A DNA stretch of 60,217 bases from Butyrivibrio sp. NC3005 (GTDB lineage Bacteria; Bacillota; Clostridia; Lachnospirales; Lachnospiraceae). The notes beneath the pieces were generated by a model. That model was not told the origin of the DNA. It made no database searches and worked only from the letters and a program-made list of their open reading frames with translations. The position numbers were made by a program, and so were the translations under genes. Where the stretch lies: assembly GCF_000424545.1 (NCBI RefSeq), contig NZ_AUKC01000024.1:1-60217 (forward strand), in the 5' to 3' direction. Of this stretch, positions 51,801-59,954 are shown in pieces; position 1 is the first letter of the stretch, and every line of letters starts with the position of its first letter.

Positions 51801-52456
51801 ACAACATCAAATCCCACGAACGGATTGAAGATACTTCCTGATGTCAGTTTAGGATAAACCTCTTCAAACTCGCTGTAGATTGCAGCATTGTAATCGTTTA
51901 GTTCAGAAATAAATGCATCTACCGGAAGACTTATTTCTTTCTTGAATTTGTCGTAGGTCTTCGGATAATCAGCTTTCCACTTCTGTATGGCATTGATAGC
52001 AGCCCTGTAATTGGTCTCTGGCATGATATCCAAGCCATTCTCATCAAGCGTTCTCTGCAATGCAAGCAGAAAAGCCTGTGGTAAGCTTCCACTTGTTCCA
52101 TTAATAATAACCGGTAGGATCCTATTTTTCTTATCTGAATAGTAATTATCAACCAGCTGCTTCAGCTCTGGATCCTCATTAATTTTCGGCATCAAATGTG
52201 TAAATAGAGATTGATCTCTCTGCATGAGCATCGAAAGAATAGTAAGTATAATGTGAGACTTACCTTTTCCATATGCTCCTACAAGAACTCGCGCTCTTTC
52301 CGTTGCATCAGGAGCTGTACTGCTAAGTATGTCCTTTAACAACGTCAATGCCGATTTTGTCGGTATGAAATTCTTTAATTTGTCATCATTGTTTAGGTCG
52401 TATCCAATGTTTACTGAATACTGGAATCCTGACGCAACAGAAATCATTTTGCTCAT
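48848..52456 (-). CDS. Large P-loop ATPase (BrxC/DUF6079-like)
   Basis: 1202 residues. Walker A GAYGKGKSH at 60-68, and a Walker B-like GIYVVYDEFSKFLES near 240. The middle contains LHLLLISHKEISNYIDQLPK and HPVSTFILPRLSERVAQNER, as in the large P-loop ATPases (BrxC/PglY-like) of BREX and related islands. A helical C-terminal half ends with a charged segment. It probably moves or remodels DNA/protein complexes for modification or restriction. Start overlaps the DUF4007 stop (ATGA). Far larger than DptF; family assignment by motif style, not by alignment. Confidence 0.75.
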   Translation of the reverse strand: MSKMISVASGFQYSVNIGYDLNNDDKLKNFIPTKSALTLLKDILSSTAPDATERARVLVGAYGKGKSHIILTILSMLMQRDQSLFTHLMPKINEDPELKQLVDNYYSDKKNRILPVIINGTSGSLPQAFLLALQRTLDENGLDIMPETNYRAAINAIQKWKADYPKTYDKFKKEISLPVDAFISELNDYNAAIYSEFEEVYPKLTSGSIFNPFVGFDVVELYESVVKSLKQRGYLGIYVVYDEFSKFLESNITAASVSDTKMLQDFAEKCNRSGENELHLLLISHKEISNYIDQLPKAKVDGWRGVSERFRHIHMNNNFAQTYEIISTVIIKDIDKWKDFQNDNKVQFDQLKSRYAEHAIFSDTDQKELMTTIYECYPLHPVSTFILPRLSERVAQNERTLFTFLSADGTSTLPAFLRGLKDKDFRVITPDLIFDYFDPVLQKEPFAGELHKNYVLTKTILDKIEDQILESKIVKTISLIYLLGQFDKLKPIKEEIVGIYSMEYKPAEIEAAIDHLIKDEYVIYLKRSNDYLKLKQTSGVDVEQKISDTIAALSPSFSLKRALNASNIDNYLYPSRYNDEREMIRYFEFEFIEEQELEGHVDWAKKAEDINADGVVYAIVCEDPGSIKGIKNKILQTSQGCDRFIFIMPKKATAIRDILQEFEAVSALRDKAKEDTVLFEEYEVIYEDLRDVISEFISGYTHPEDYKSAYIYNGEEKSVLRKAALTGLASDICFNIFSETPVINNEAINKDEITSIANNSRNKILSGLLRNVLEPNLGLTGTGQEVSIMRSTLVRKEVLLDDQEGTRINLAPSDKLMKGVLDAIVSFVMDAKKKGTASFDQLYNVLTSPEYHIGIRSGVIPIYIAAVFHEFSEDIILQNDLGQLPLSADTLQMINACPEDYTLVFLEWNPEKQEFVSKLSEIFSNYVIEAEKNLSAYDFAASAMKRWYLSLPRYAKESKGIGDKESSKRYLKMVKLLKQNLNGHELLFEKLPEAFGYRDFNEGLAENIENAKNYYDGKIAELKVELIKQTKEIFSIAANRAKLKRTSLSSVIKDWCETLDPHVFEQLFENGTNKCLGLFKEVTNDEETFVARLAKAATDLRVEDWDDDTVERFKENLAMYKKTAEEFQSSESESEDSAASTYEIRFRSNDGSSEVKRFDRVETSKRGKLLYNSILSEIDSMGYSISEQEKRQILMDILKKMC

Positions 52457-53352
52457 GAATTTGTTCCCTCTATATCGGCATAATATTTGTTAACGCAGTC
52501 AATAAAGCTACGTTTATGTAATACCCGGACAACATCCAATCCTGCTGTACGGATAATCTTAATCTCTCCAAGCTTCTCCACTTCATGAAGCAAAGAAAGC
52601 ATACAGATTGAATCTAAGTTAAACACCTTACCAATATTCTTCTCCGCAGAAAGAAGCTCATTTAAGCTAATCTCTTCCCTGCCTTTGGCCTGATCTGCGA
52701 TTACAGCCATAATCACCCAAGGATTAAAACTCCTTGCCATTGGTATGGATTTCTTATATGTATAATTTCCTCGTTCTTTGCTTAGAATATCAATAAGCCC
52801 AAGCTCTCCAAATGGACAATTAATATTATTCTCTGGAGAAATCTTATTTGGATCGGACTTATACCTTGGCACATATGTATTAACAACGCAGGTAAAGTCA
52901 TCGGTCAATGATCTGATAGCTACCGCTGTACCATCCATCTTCAATTCATTCTGTATCTGAGCAACGAAATCATCCTTGCTGAATTCTTTCATTGCAAATT
53001 TATTGAAGAAGTAATACCAAGATGGAGCCATCTCTTCATCAGTAACGAGCTTATAGTGGAGAAGATAAAGTGTTCCTAACTCTTCTGTATACGGATCCTT
53101 CTCATATACAATTTCTCCGAAAGGAGTCAGGGACTGATACTTCTTACCAGTCTTTGGTTCTTTCGTCAGACCTACTGCCTGAAGCCAATATCTAATGGAT
53201 TTGACCATATTGGCACCGATTCCAAGAACATCCATCGGATTATCATCTTTGTCAGTAAAGACATCTGGCTTATGCGATACATATCGCATGCCTTTGCTGA
53301 GCCATCCCTTTCTAATAAAGAATGTTTCATGGGCTCGAAACTTCGTAGCCAT
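52453..53352 (-). CDS. DUF4007 family protein
   Basis: 299 residues: MATKFRAHETFFIRKGWLSK at the start (HETFxxRxGWLxKG is the family hallmark), then MDVLGIGANMVKSIRYWLQA, ALSPFGE-like SLTPFGEIVYEKDPYTEELG, YYFFNKFAMKEFSKDDFVAQ. DUF4007 proteins are encoded beside PAPS-reductase-like proteins in phosphorothioation-type islands; the role may be DNA-binding specificity or gene control. Lies 13 bases from the PAPS-reductase-like gene. Confidence 0.85.
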   Translation of the reverse strand: MATKFRAHETFFIRKGWLSKGMRYVSHKPDVFTDKDDNPMDVLGIGANMVKSIRYWLQAVGLTKEPKTGKKYQSLTPFGEIVYEKDPYTEELGTLYLLHYKLVTDEEMAPSWYYFFNKFAMKEFSKDDFVAQIQNELKMDGTAVAIRSLTDDFTCVVNTYVPRYKSDPNKISPENNINCPFGELGLIDILSKERGNYTYKKSIPMARSFNPWVIMAVIADQAKGREEISLNELLSAEKNIGKVFNLDSICMLSLLHEVEKLGEIKIIRTAGLDVVRVLHKRSFIDCVNKYYADIEGTNS

Positions 53353-53365
53353 CCCTCTGTTCCTC

Positions 53366-55084
53366 CTAATCTTTTGTCCGTAAGTATTTGTCCATCATAC
53401 AGCCGCCTCTAAGATATTTTGCGGTCACGCACATTTTGCAATGGACGCATTTTTCCGGATCAATATAATATCTGTCTGCTGAAATCGAAATCGCCCCTGC
53501 TTTGCAAAGAGATTCACATTTCAAGCATTTTCTACACGCATTAAATTTCCTAACTTGGTATCCAACCATATGCTGTAAATCATCATGATCCTTAACATTC
53601 ATAGTTCTGACTTTAACAGCAAACTCATATCCGCCCTGTTCAAAAGGCTGTACTGACAGAATAGGAACATTCGTCCTTATATCGAGTACCAGCACCTCAT
53701 GCAGTAGCTTCTGACCAAGCTCAGGAGCCACCCTTCCAAATGGTGTGAGCATATTTAAGAACTCATCATCCATCGGACGTACCAGGCGATAAATCTTTGC
53801 ATGATCTTCAGTTGTGCAGTTGGTGAAGCGAATTTTCACATCACCTGCTGCAGCAAGACCATTACCACCTTGTCTTGCCTTCCATGCACCAGAGTCCACA
53901 TACTCTTCTGCATCCGGCTTTCCTATCTTTCGTGCAAAGTCTATGAGAAAGTCCCTCCAAGCCTTTGACTGCTCAGGCATATATATCCTTGAGAGAAACT
54001 GTGCCCTCTGGTTGTTGTTAGGGCAGCACCAGCATCCAACTCTGTCATAGCCTAAGCGGTAAGCATCGTTGAAATCAATCTTTTCAGCCAAGATATACAG
54101 CCAAATGTCCATATCCTTCCAAAAGAATATTGGAGATGCTACTGTCTGCTGCTGAATCTTTACTGACTCAGCATCATCCTCGACTCTGTTATACTTACTT
54201 CTACTTACAGACTCCGATTTCCTGATTCCATAGAATGTCAGGATTCGCTGATCTCTATATAAGGAATTTATTACTCTGGTAATCGGGCCTGTCTTAAACA
54301 TAGAGCAGCACCATCTCATCATTCTGGCTGGCGGCCCTATATCCACACACACATCCTTGAACACCTGCTCACGATTCTCAGCAGTCTTAAAAATAGACTG
54401 TGGATGATTCTTTCTATAGCGCTTGGCATACTCTATAGTGAGCGGAAACTCAAGTGTTGTATTTCCAAAAATGTGCACCAGTGATGGATCACTCAATGCC
54501 TTTATCGCCAAATCTGCAGTTACGGTGGAGTCCTTTCCACCCGAGAACGATAGGACTATATTCTCCTCTGGAAACTTTGCCGCTGTTTTCTTGACAAAGG
54601 TGTGTGACTCATCAATCAGATAGTCCAGTCTGGTCCTGTTTGCCTCAACAAAAGCCTCTATATAGCGATCAAACGCCTCATAAGAATTATCTTCCTTATT
54701 TTTTTCAAGCTGATCAATATACTCATCTGCATTTGCTTCTTTAAACAGCTTACTTGGCAAAGCTACAGACTTGCCATTTATATAATATCTGTTGTTGGAA
54801 GCCCATACAGATTCATCTATCCATTGATGAGGTTTCTTACCCAGTAATATTTCAATTAGTAGCCTCTCTTCCGGGAAGACAGGTCGAATATCAGCGGCAA
54901 GATATTTCATCGGCTTGCCACATCTAGGACAGATTCCTTTGTCTGCCTGATTCACTACCTGCATAACTGGAACTCTACAATCATCGCACCAATATACTTC
55001 GTTTGGATAATCTTCAACCGTTTTCTCACCGCAGATAGGACAGTTTTCTTCATTTGTTTCTATATTACAATTCTTGCACCACAC
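53366..55084 (-). CDS. PAPS reductase-like sulfur transferase (DndC-like) with zinc ribbons and ferredoxin domain
   Basis: 572 residues. N-terminal zinc ribbons (CKNC...CPIC, CDDC...CPRC, residues 3-55); N-type ATP pyrophosphatase/PAPS reductase domain with the P-loop SFSGGKDST at 179-187, and a conserved RWCCSMFKTGP and VGCWCCPNNNQRAQF; C-terminal bis-4Fe-4S ferredoxin (CRKCLKCESLC and CVHCKMC). In Dnd systems DndC activates the DNA backbone with ATP and inserts sulfur. Classical DndC lacks this ferredoxin module; the build is that of archaeal-type PAPS-reductase-like proteins (MJ0973 group). First enzyme gene of the operon. Confidence 0.85.
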   Translation of the reverse strand: MWCKNCNIETNEENCPICGEKTVEDYPNEVYWCDDCRVPVMQVVNQADKGICPRCGKPMKYLAADIRPVFPEERLLIEILLGKKPHQWIDESVWASNNRYYINGKSVALPSKLFKEANADEYIDQLEKNKEDNSYEAFDRYIEAFVEANRTRLDYLIDESHTFVKKTAAKFPEENIVLSFSGGKDSTVTADLAIKALSDPSLVHIFGNTTLEFPLTIEYAKRYRKNHPQSIFKTAENREQVFKDVCVDIGPPARMMRWCCSMFKTGPITRVINSLYRDQRILTFYGIRKSESVSRSKYNRVEDDAESVKIQQQTVASPIFFWKDMDIWLYILAEKIDFNDAYRLGYDRVGCWCCPNNNQRAQFLSRIYMPEQSKAWRDFLIDFARKIGKPDAEEYVDSGAWKARQGGNGLAAAGDVKIRFTNCTTEDHAKIYRLVRPMDDEFLNMLTPFGRVAPELGQKLLHEVLVLDIRTNVPILSVQPFEQGGYEFAVKVRTMNVKDHDDLQHMVGYQVRKFNACRKCLKCESLCKAGAISISADRYYIDPEKCVHCKMCVTAKYLRGGCMMDKYLRTKD

Positions 55085-55110
55085 AAAAATGCTCCTTGCA
55101 ATTAGTTTTC

Positions 55111-55326
55111 CTATACGTCGTCTTTATCCGGAACGTAATCAACAATGTCATGAATCTGACAATTCAGTGTCTTGCAGATCTTATCGAGAACCTTTGTCGA
55201 TACATCTCCACCTTTTCCCATAGTAGCTATGGCATTTGTAGACACTTGCGCTTGCTCATGTAGATCCGTTCTGTTCATTTTTTTATCAATAAGCAGTTTC
55301 CATAATTTGTCGTAGTTCATTGCCAT
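55111..55326 (-). CDS. XRE-family regulator at the head of the operon
   Basis: 71 residues; HTH (LWKLLIDKKMNRTDLHEQAQ, VSTNAIATMGKGGDVSTKVL, DKICKTLNCQIHDIVDYVPD) of the short Cro/CI type (YozG/HTH_26-like). The start may be at 55326 or at the second Met (55320). Gap of 26 bases to the PAPS-reductase-like gene. Likely represses or tunes the operon through repeats at 55403-55430. Confidence 0.85.
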   Translation of the reverse strand: MAMNYDKLWKLLIDKKMNRTDLHEQAQVSTNAIATMGKGGDVSTKVLDKICKTLNCQIHDIVDYVPDKDDV

Positions 55327-55379
55327 AATCGCATATTAACCTTTCATGACGGAATATTTTAGAACGCGTACATCATTTT

Positions 55380-55430
55380 ATTTTAGCACTCTGTACGAAT
55401 TCACTCAAGATTTTCTTGAAAAACTCAAGA
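55380..55430 (-). promoter_or_regulatory. Promoter and operator of the phosphorothioation-like operon
   Basis: Minus strand TTGAGT (55403-55408), 17 bases, TAAAAT (55380-55385). ACTCAAGA occurs at 55403-55410 and 55423-55430, exactly 20 bases apart (two helix turns), and CTTGA-aaaac-TCAAG at 55415-55429 is palindromic. The -35 box lies inside one repeat, so binding would block transcription. A further palindrome, GTGACAATGTCAC, is near 55470. Confidence 0.7.
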
Positions 55431-55590
55431 TTATTAATCTGAACTACAAACAACTTACTTATTAAATGTGACAATGTCACAGCTTCTTTTATATATAGTT
55501 TTCTTAATTATTAACCAATGTAATCCTATCAAAAATGCTGTCCCATTATATGGACTCCTAAGCTATTTTTTCGTTTTTATCAGCTGATTT

Positions 55591-55745
55591 CCCACCCGCA
55601 CGTCACCATCTTCGATGGTGTTAGGGCGCATCTTCGCAAATTCGCGAGCAGTGCTTTTTTGTACAAAAAGCTATTATCCGCTCGTTGGAGGCACATCCCC
55701 AATCCCCTTGAACAGCCTTTCGGCTGGCTACGCAATTCTTCCGAA
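55591..55745. other. Hairpin-rich non-coding region near the relaxase (oriT or RNA candidate)
   Basis: Several stems: CACCATC-tt-(C)GATGGTG near 55600, TCGCaaatTCGCGA near 55634, CAGCC-tttc-GGCTG near 55717. An open frame on the minus strand (55580-55882) runs through but looks like a by-product. It lies between the relaxase terminator and the XRE promoter; no true gene is seen in 55431-55832. Confidence 0.45.
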
Positions 55746-55790
55746 TCGCTAACTTCATCTTTGGATATATCTTCAGAAATAAAAAAAGAA

Positions 55791-55824
55791 GGGAACCTGC
55801 AGCTGATAAAAACTGTAGATTCCC
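55791..55824 (-). terminator. Terminator of the mobilisation operon
   Basis: GGGAATCTACAG ... CTGCAGGTTCCC stem followed by TTCTTTTTTT on the minus strand, 10 bases after the relaxase stop. Confidence 0.8.
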
Positions 55825-55832
55825 TGATAGAC

Positions 55833-57266
55833 CTATCGACTGATATTATGTTTTCTGATTCGTTCCTTCTTCTGCTCTTCATCGTCTTTTAAGAACTGGT
55901 CGATATCATATTTTGCTCTTTGGATCTCCTGCATTTCTTTCTTGACCTCACGATATTCACCATAGAGCTTTTTCTTTTCTGTAAGGATTTCAGCATACTC
56001 CGCATTCAGTTCTTTTACCTTCGGGAGCTTCTTTACCCCAAGATCATCGAAGGCTTCCTTTGCCGCCTTATGAAGAATGATCTCCTGTCGGTGCTCTTCC
56101 AGGAACTTTTTGCTGTATCCACATTTACGATAATCGGCATACACATCTTTGGTCTTCATATAGTTTATGATATGCGTTTTAAGAACCTGTATTTCAGCCA
56201 GACGCTTCTCTTTCTCCTTGATGGAAGCAGACAATGCATTAAAGTTGGCTACAGCCTTTTCTACTCTTTCAGTAAGGACATCATAGCTTCGGATGTTATG
56301 CTGCTTCAAAAATAAAACAGCCTTTGCTACCTGCTTGGTATTAAAGTTCTTCGCAAAGCGGATATAATATTTCCCTTTGCCTGCTGCCAGCTTCTTTTGG
56401 ATATCAATAAGAAGATCAAACGCATGATCTTCTTTTCTCCGGAAAGTTTTCGAAGTTCTTATCTCTTCCTTTGGTTCATCATCCAAAGCACGTTCCATCT
56501 CTCCTGCAAGGATTCTCTTAAGCTCCTCTTCCGTATATCCACTGCCAAGAGACCGAAGCCGGATGAATCGCTTCTGCTCTTTTCCTCTGATCGAAATATA
56601 TTTTCCACGCTTGATCTCGTAGCCCTGCTCTTCCAATAGCCGGAGGAATTCATCAAAATCCTTTACGTTGTATTCCGCAAAGATCTGCTGAATCACTTCC
56701 CTGATCTCATCACGAAAGGCTTTTTTCTTCGGATAAGTTGTTCGCTTCTCCCGTTCACTTGGTTTTCTTCTTTCGATAACAGATAGTCCATGTTCCAGAC
56801 AGATAATGTCAGATAATCGCTGCAATGCTATTCCGACAAAGAAGAAGTCCCGAAACTTATGGGTACAGTCCAGGCTTGTTGAATTAAAGATTATATGATT
56901 ATGGATATGCGCCCGATCCGTATGAGTCGCTACGATAAAGGCATGCTTTCCTTTGGTAAAACGCATGGCAGTTTCATATCCGACTTTATTTGCTTCTTCC
57001 GGTGTGATCTCTCCCGGTTTAAAAGACTGCCGGATCTGATAGGCAATGATATCTCCCTTTGGATGTCTGCCGGTAAGTTGCTCATATTCTCTTTTTGACA
57101 GCATGAATTCTTCATCCACCGTCTTTGCCTGGCAGGCATAGGAGCTGATAAACTGACCGTTTTCTGTCTTCTCACCGTTCTTGGCATAGTCGGTTCTGTC
57201 GCTAAGAGATCTTGCCACGCTTTTACCTTTATTCTGATGCATGGTAATTAACCTGGTAGCCGCCAT
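55833..57266 (-). CDS. mobA: Relaxase (MobA/VirD2-like, PF03432 type)
   Basis: 477 residues. N-terminal relaxase domain: candidate catalytic Tyr27 (SDRTDYAKNG), and the HUH-like metal motif HTDRAHIHNHIIFN at 115-128; GRHPKGDIIAYQIRQSF between them. The C-terminal half is long, charged coiled coil (about 300-470). It nicks one strand at oriT and pilots it through a conjugation channel supplied by another element. Follows mobC by 17 bases. Full length and apparently functional. Confidence 0.92.
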   Translation of the reverse strand: MAATRLITMHQNKGKSVARSLSDRTDYAKNGEKTENGQFISSYACQAKTVDEEFMLSKREYEQLTGRHPKGDIIAYQIRQSFKPGEITPEEANKVGYETAMRFTKGKHAFIVATHTDRAHIHNHIIFNSTSLDCTHKFRDFFFVGIALQRLSDIICLEHGLSVIERRKPSEREKRTTYPKKKAFRDEIREVIQQIFAEYNVKDFDEFLRLLEEQGYEIKRGKYISIRGKEQKRFIRLRSLGSGYTEEELKRILAGEMERALDDEPKEEIRTSKTFRRKEDHAFDLLIDIQKKLAAGKGKYYIRFAKNFNTKQVAKAVLFLKQHNIRSYDVLTERVEKAVANFNALSASIKEKEKRLAEIQVLKTHIINYMKTKDVYADYRKCGYSKKFLEEHRQEIILHKAAKEAFDDLGVKKLPKVKELNAEYAEILTEKKKLYGEYREVKKEMQEIQRAKYDIDQFLKDDEEQKKERIRKHNISR

Positions 57267-57283
57267 ACGTTTTCACCTCTTTC

Positions 57284-57613
57284 CTATATCGTGGATAATC
57301 GCTGTAATATGTCCTTCATCACCTGCCAGAGTTCATCCTGACGAAGCTTCATATCTTCTATATCTTCTTTATAGATACTGCCGGTCTCATTTGCCTTTTT
57401 GGCATACTGATTCATGTTGGCAGAAGTAATGCCAAGGAGTCTGACCGCCTCCTTGACATCACTTAGATCCATCTGAATGAGATAACCATTCAATGCCATT
57501 TTGCGAAGATATGCGCTCTCATTTAAGATGCCTGTTTTCTGTTCTCTATCGCGGATCAGCTTTGCCTCTTCCGGCGTTGCATAGAAGTGAAACTGCTCCG
57601 TTCTATGCTCCAT
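57284..57613 (-). CDS. mobC: Mobilisation protein MobC
   Basis: 109 residues with FHFYATPEEAKLIRDREQKT, AYLRKMALNGYLIQMDLSDV, GITSANMNQYAKKANETGSI, the MobC relaxosome family pattern including a ribbon-helix-helix N-terminus. It would bind oriT and help the relaxase. Two bases separate it from the gene upstream; good operon spacing. Confidence 0.9.
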   Translation of the reverse strand: MEHRTEQFHFYATPEEAKLIRDREQKTGILNESAYLRKMALNGYLIQMDLSDVKEAVRLLGITSANMNQYAKKANETGSIYKEDIEDMKLRQDELWQVMKDILQRLSTI

Positions 57614-57615
57614 AA

Positions 57616-57990
57616 CTACATCTCCCTGCAGGGACAGATCACCGGAGAACTCTTCTCCGGATCCGGAATCGGAGCTGATTTTACTTTTTCCTGTTGCTCC
57701 TTTATCTTTTCCAAAATAGAGGCTTTGGTATCATTTTCGATATCCTCTTCATCTGCCTTCTCATTAATAGCTGCAAAATCCGGCATCGGAGGAGCAGGCA
57801 CATTGTTGATGATCCCATCAAAGGAATTGTCATTCTGCTCTACCATATCCTCGATACCCCGCATATGATTTCTACTGATAGAAGGTCCTAAGCCAACATC
57901 TTCGATCGGATCAATGGATTCCGGGATCTGTTCCTCTACCGCATTGCCTGAGACTTCATCCCACTTTCTTATTGTTTTCATCTTTGCCAT
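57616..57990 (-). CDS. Hypothetical protein between topoisomerase and MobC
   Basis: 124 residues, acidic and Pro-rich (NNVPAPPMPDFAAINEKADE, then EDIENDTKASILEKIKEQQE), probably largely disordered. Overlaps the topoisomerase stop by 13 bases. Its start at 57990 has AAAGGA at 8 bases. Position in the operon suggests a linker or relaxosome accessory; family not recognised. Confidence 0.65.
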   Translation of the reverse strand: MAKMKTIRKWDEVSGNAVEEQIPESIDPIEDVGLGPSISRNHMRGIEDMVEQNDNSFDGIINNVPAPPMPDFAAINEKADEEDIENDTKASILEKIKEQQEKVKSAPIPDPEKSSPVICPCREM

Positions 57991-59864
57991 CTGGACGTTC
58001 CTTTCTTCGGATACTTTTTATATTGCCTGTACTGGCGTGGAGGGAACAGTTTATCTACACCCTTTACCGGTTCATAAGTGTCGATCAGTTCTGTGATCAG
58101 ATCCTTGATCTCCGCCATAAAATCCTCTGATGCTATTTCCTGTTTTTCCACTTCCAGCAATTTCTGTTCCCACTCCGCTGTCATGGAAGCTGACTGAATC
58201 TGCTCCGGCATTACGGTAATAAGTGAAGTTCCCTTAACGGATGGGACCAGGTATTTCGTCTTCTTATTGCCCTGACGTTCCACAAAACCGATGCGAACCA
58301 GCTTTTCAATAACACCGGCTCTTGTGGCAGGTGTTCCAAGTCCTTTTCGCTCAACCTCATCCGGCATTTCTTTTGCACCGGCTGACTCCATAGCGGATAG
58401 TAGAGAATCCTCTGTAAAGCGCTTCTTCGGTGTGGTTTTTCCTTCCTTCACCTTTGGATCTCTGGCCGGAAGTTCTCTTCCTTCTTCCAAAAGCGATGCA
58501 TCTGCTTCAAGGATCTCTAAAACGCTGTGAGAACCACCATCCTCTTTCTTGTCGGAATCTCCTTCCTCATCTTCCTGTTTCTTCCCAAGGATCCAATCCT
58601 CTATCTGATGCCAGCCAGACTTTGTAAGGCTCTTGCTTTTTGCCTTAAAGATCTCTCCTGCACACGCAACCTCCAGCGTATACTCTGTGATCTCTGCATC
58701 TTCTCCGACGGATGAAAGCAGCCTTGCCGTAACAAGTCCCAGGATCTTCTGTTCACCAGATGGAAGTTCCGAATAATCTGTCTCAGCAACATTTACTGTA
58801 GGAATGATTGCATGGTGATCCGATACCTTCCTGCTGTTTAATACCTGATTTACATGGATCACAATCTGCCGGGTATATCCGTACTTCTCCCTCATGAGAT
58901 GGCACAGATCCGTTGTACTGTCTCCCATATCGTCCGTTAAATATCTGCTGTCAGTTCTTGGATATGTGACCAGTTTCTTTTCATATAAACTCTGTGTATA
59001 ATCCAATGTCTGCTGTGCTGTAAATCCATAACACTTATTCGCATCTCTCTGAAGACTTGTCAGATCATACAGAAGCGGAGCCTTATCCTTTTTTACTGAG
59101 GTCTCCATCTTAATGATCCTGGCCTTGTCTTCTGTCTGTATTTTACCGACAAGCTCTTCTGCCTCTTCTTTTGTTTGAAAACGTTTCGACATAACCGGCA
59201 CACTTGCTATCATCATCTGAACCGTATAAAAGTTCTCCGGCTTAAATCCTTTGATCTCAGCTTCCCTTTCTACAATCATTGCAAGTGTAGGTGTCATGAC
59301 ACGACCGACATTTAAGGTCTGGCCATATACCGTTGAGAAAAATCTTGTGGCATTGATTCCAACAAGCCAGTCCGCACGTTCACGACAAAGAGCCGCTTCA
59401 TAGAGAGCATCATAATCTGCGCCGGGTCTCAGATTTTCAAAGCCCTCCCGGATTGCTTTATCCTCCATGGATGAGATCCAGAGTCTTTCAAAGGGCTTTT
59501 TACATCCCGCCTGGTGATAGACCAAACGAAAGATCAGCTCTCCCTCTCGTCCGGCATCTGTTGCTTCAATCAGTCCATCCACATCGGAACGCTTCATTAG
59601 CTCCTTTAATACCTGATACTGCTTCTTGGTGGAACCGGTCACCTGATATGAAAAAGGCGCAGGAAAAATCGGTAGATCTTCCTTGCGCCATTTACTGTAT
59701 CTCTCATCATAATGTTCCGGTCCTGCCAGCTCGATCAGGTGTCCAACGCACCAGCTGACGATATAACCATTGCCCTCCAGATAACCATCTTTTTTATCGG
59801 TTGCTCCAATCACCTTTGCCAGAGACTGTGCTACCGAAGGCTTTTCTGCAATCACTAGCTTCAT
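57978..59864 (-). CDS. topB: DNA topoisomerase III of the mobile element
   Basis: 628 residues, type IA topoisomerase. Toprim domain: Glu7 (VIAEKPSVAQ) and Asp103/Asp105 region (EATDAGREGE); conserved LWISSMEDKAIREGFENLRP; catalytic Tyr301 in VTYPRTDSRYLT. The C-terminal zinc-binding part of longer TopB proteins is absent. It would relax or unlink replicating or transferring element DNA. First gene of the mobilisation operon. Confidence 0.92.
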   Translation of the reverse strand: MKLVIAEKPSVAQSLAKVIGATDKKDGYLEGNGYIVSWCVGHLIELAGPEHYDERYSKWRKEDLPIFPAPFSYQVTGSTKKQYQVLKELMKRSDVDGLIEATDAGREGELIFRLVYHQAGCKKPFERLWISSMEDKAIREGFENLRPGADYDALYEAALCRERADWLVGINATRFFSTVYGQTLNVGRVMTPTLAMIVEREAEIKGFKPENFYTVQMMIASVPVMSKRFQTKEEAEELVGKIQTEDKARIIKMETSVKKDKAPLLYDLTSLQRDANKCYGFTAQQTLDYTQSLYEKKLVTYPRTDSRYLTDDMGDSTTDLCHLMREKYGYTRQIVIHVNQVLNSRKVSDHHAIIPTVNVAETDYSELPSGEQKILGLVTARLLSSVGEDAEITEYTLEVACAGEIFKAKSKSLTKSGWHQIEDWILGKKQEDEEGDSDKKEDGGSHSVLEILEADASLLEEGRELPARDPKVKEGKTTPKKRFTEDSLLSAMESAGAKEMPDEVERKGLGTPATRAGVIEKLVRIGFVERQGNKKTKYLVPSVKGTSLITVMPEQIQSASMTAEWEQKLLEVEKQEIASEDFMAEIKDLITELIDTYEPVKGVDKLFPPRQYRQYKKYPKKGTSRWQR

Positions 59865-59954
59865 ATTGCAACCTCCTCCTTCTTTTTGGTAGTGTCAAAT
59901 CTGACACTCCTTTTTGTTATTAAATCCTTTATTCTCGGGAGATTTAAATAAAAA

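Noticed and set aside
45466..52456. BREX or DISARM system
   Set aside because: The large ATPase looks BrxC-like and the helicase has a PLD domain, but there is no PglX methyltransferase, PglZ phosphatase, BrxL, or DISARM methylase; the sulfur genes point to a phosphorothioation-type system.
55580..55882. 100-residue minus-strand protein
   Set aside because: It overlaps the relaxase end and terminator, has no ribosome binding site and runs through several hairpins; more likely non-coding structured DNA.
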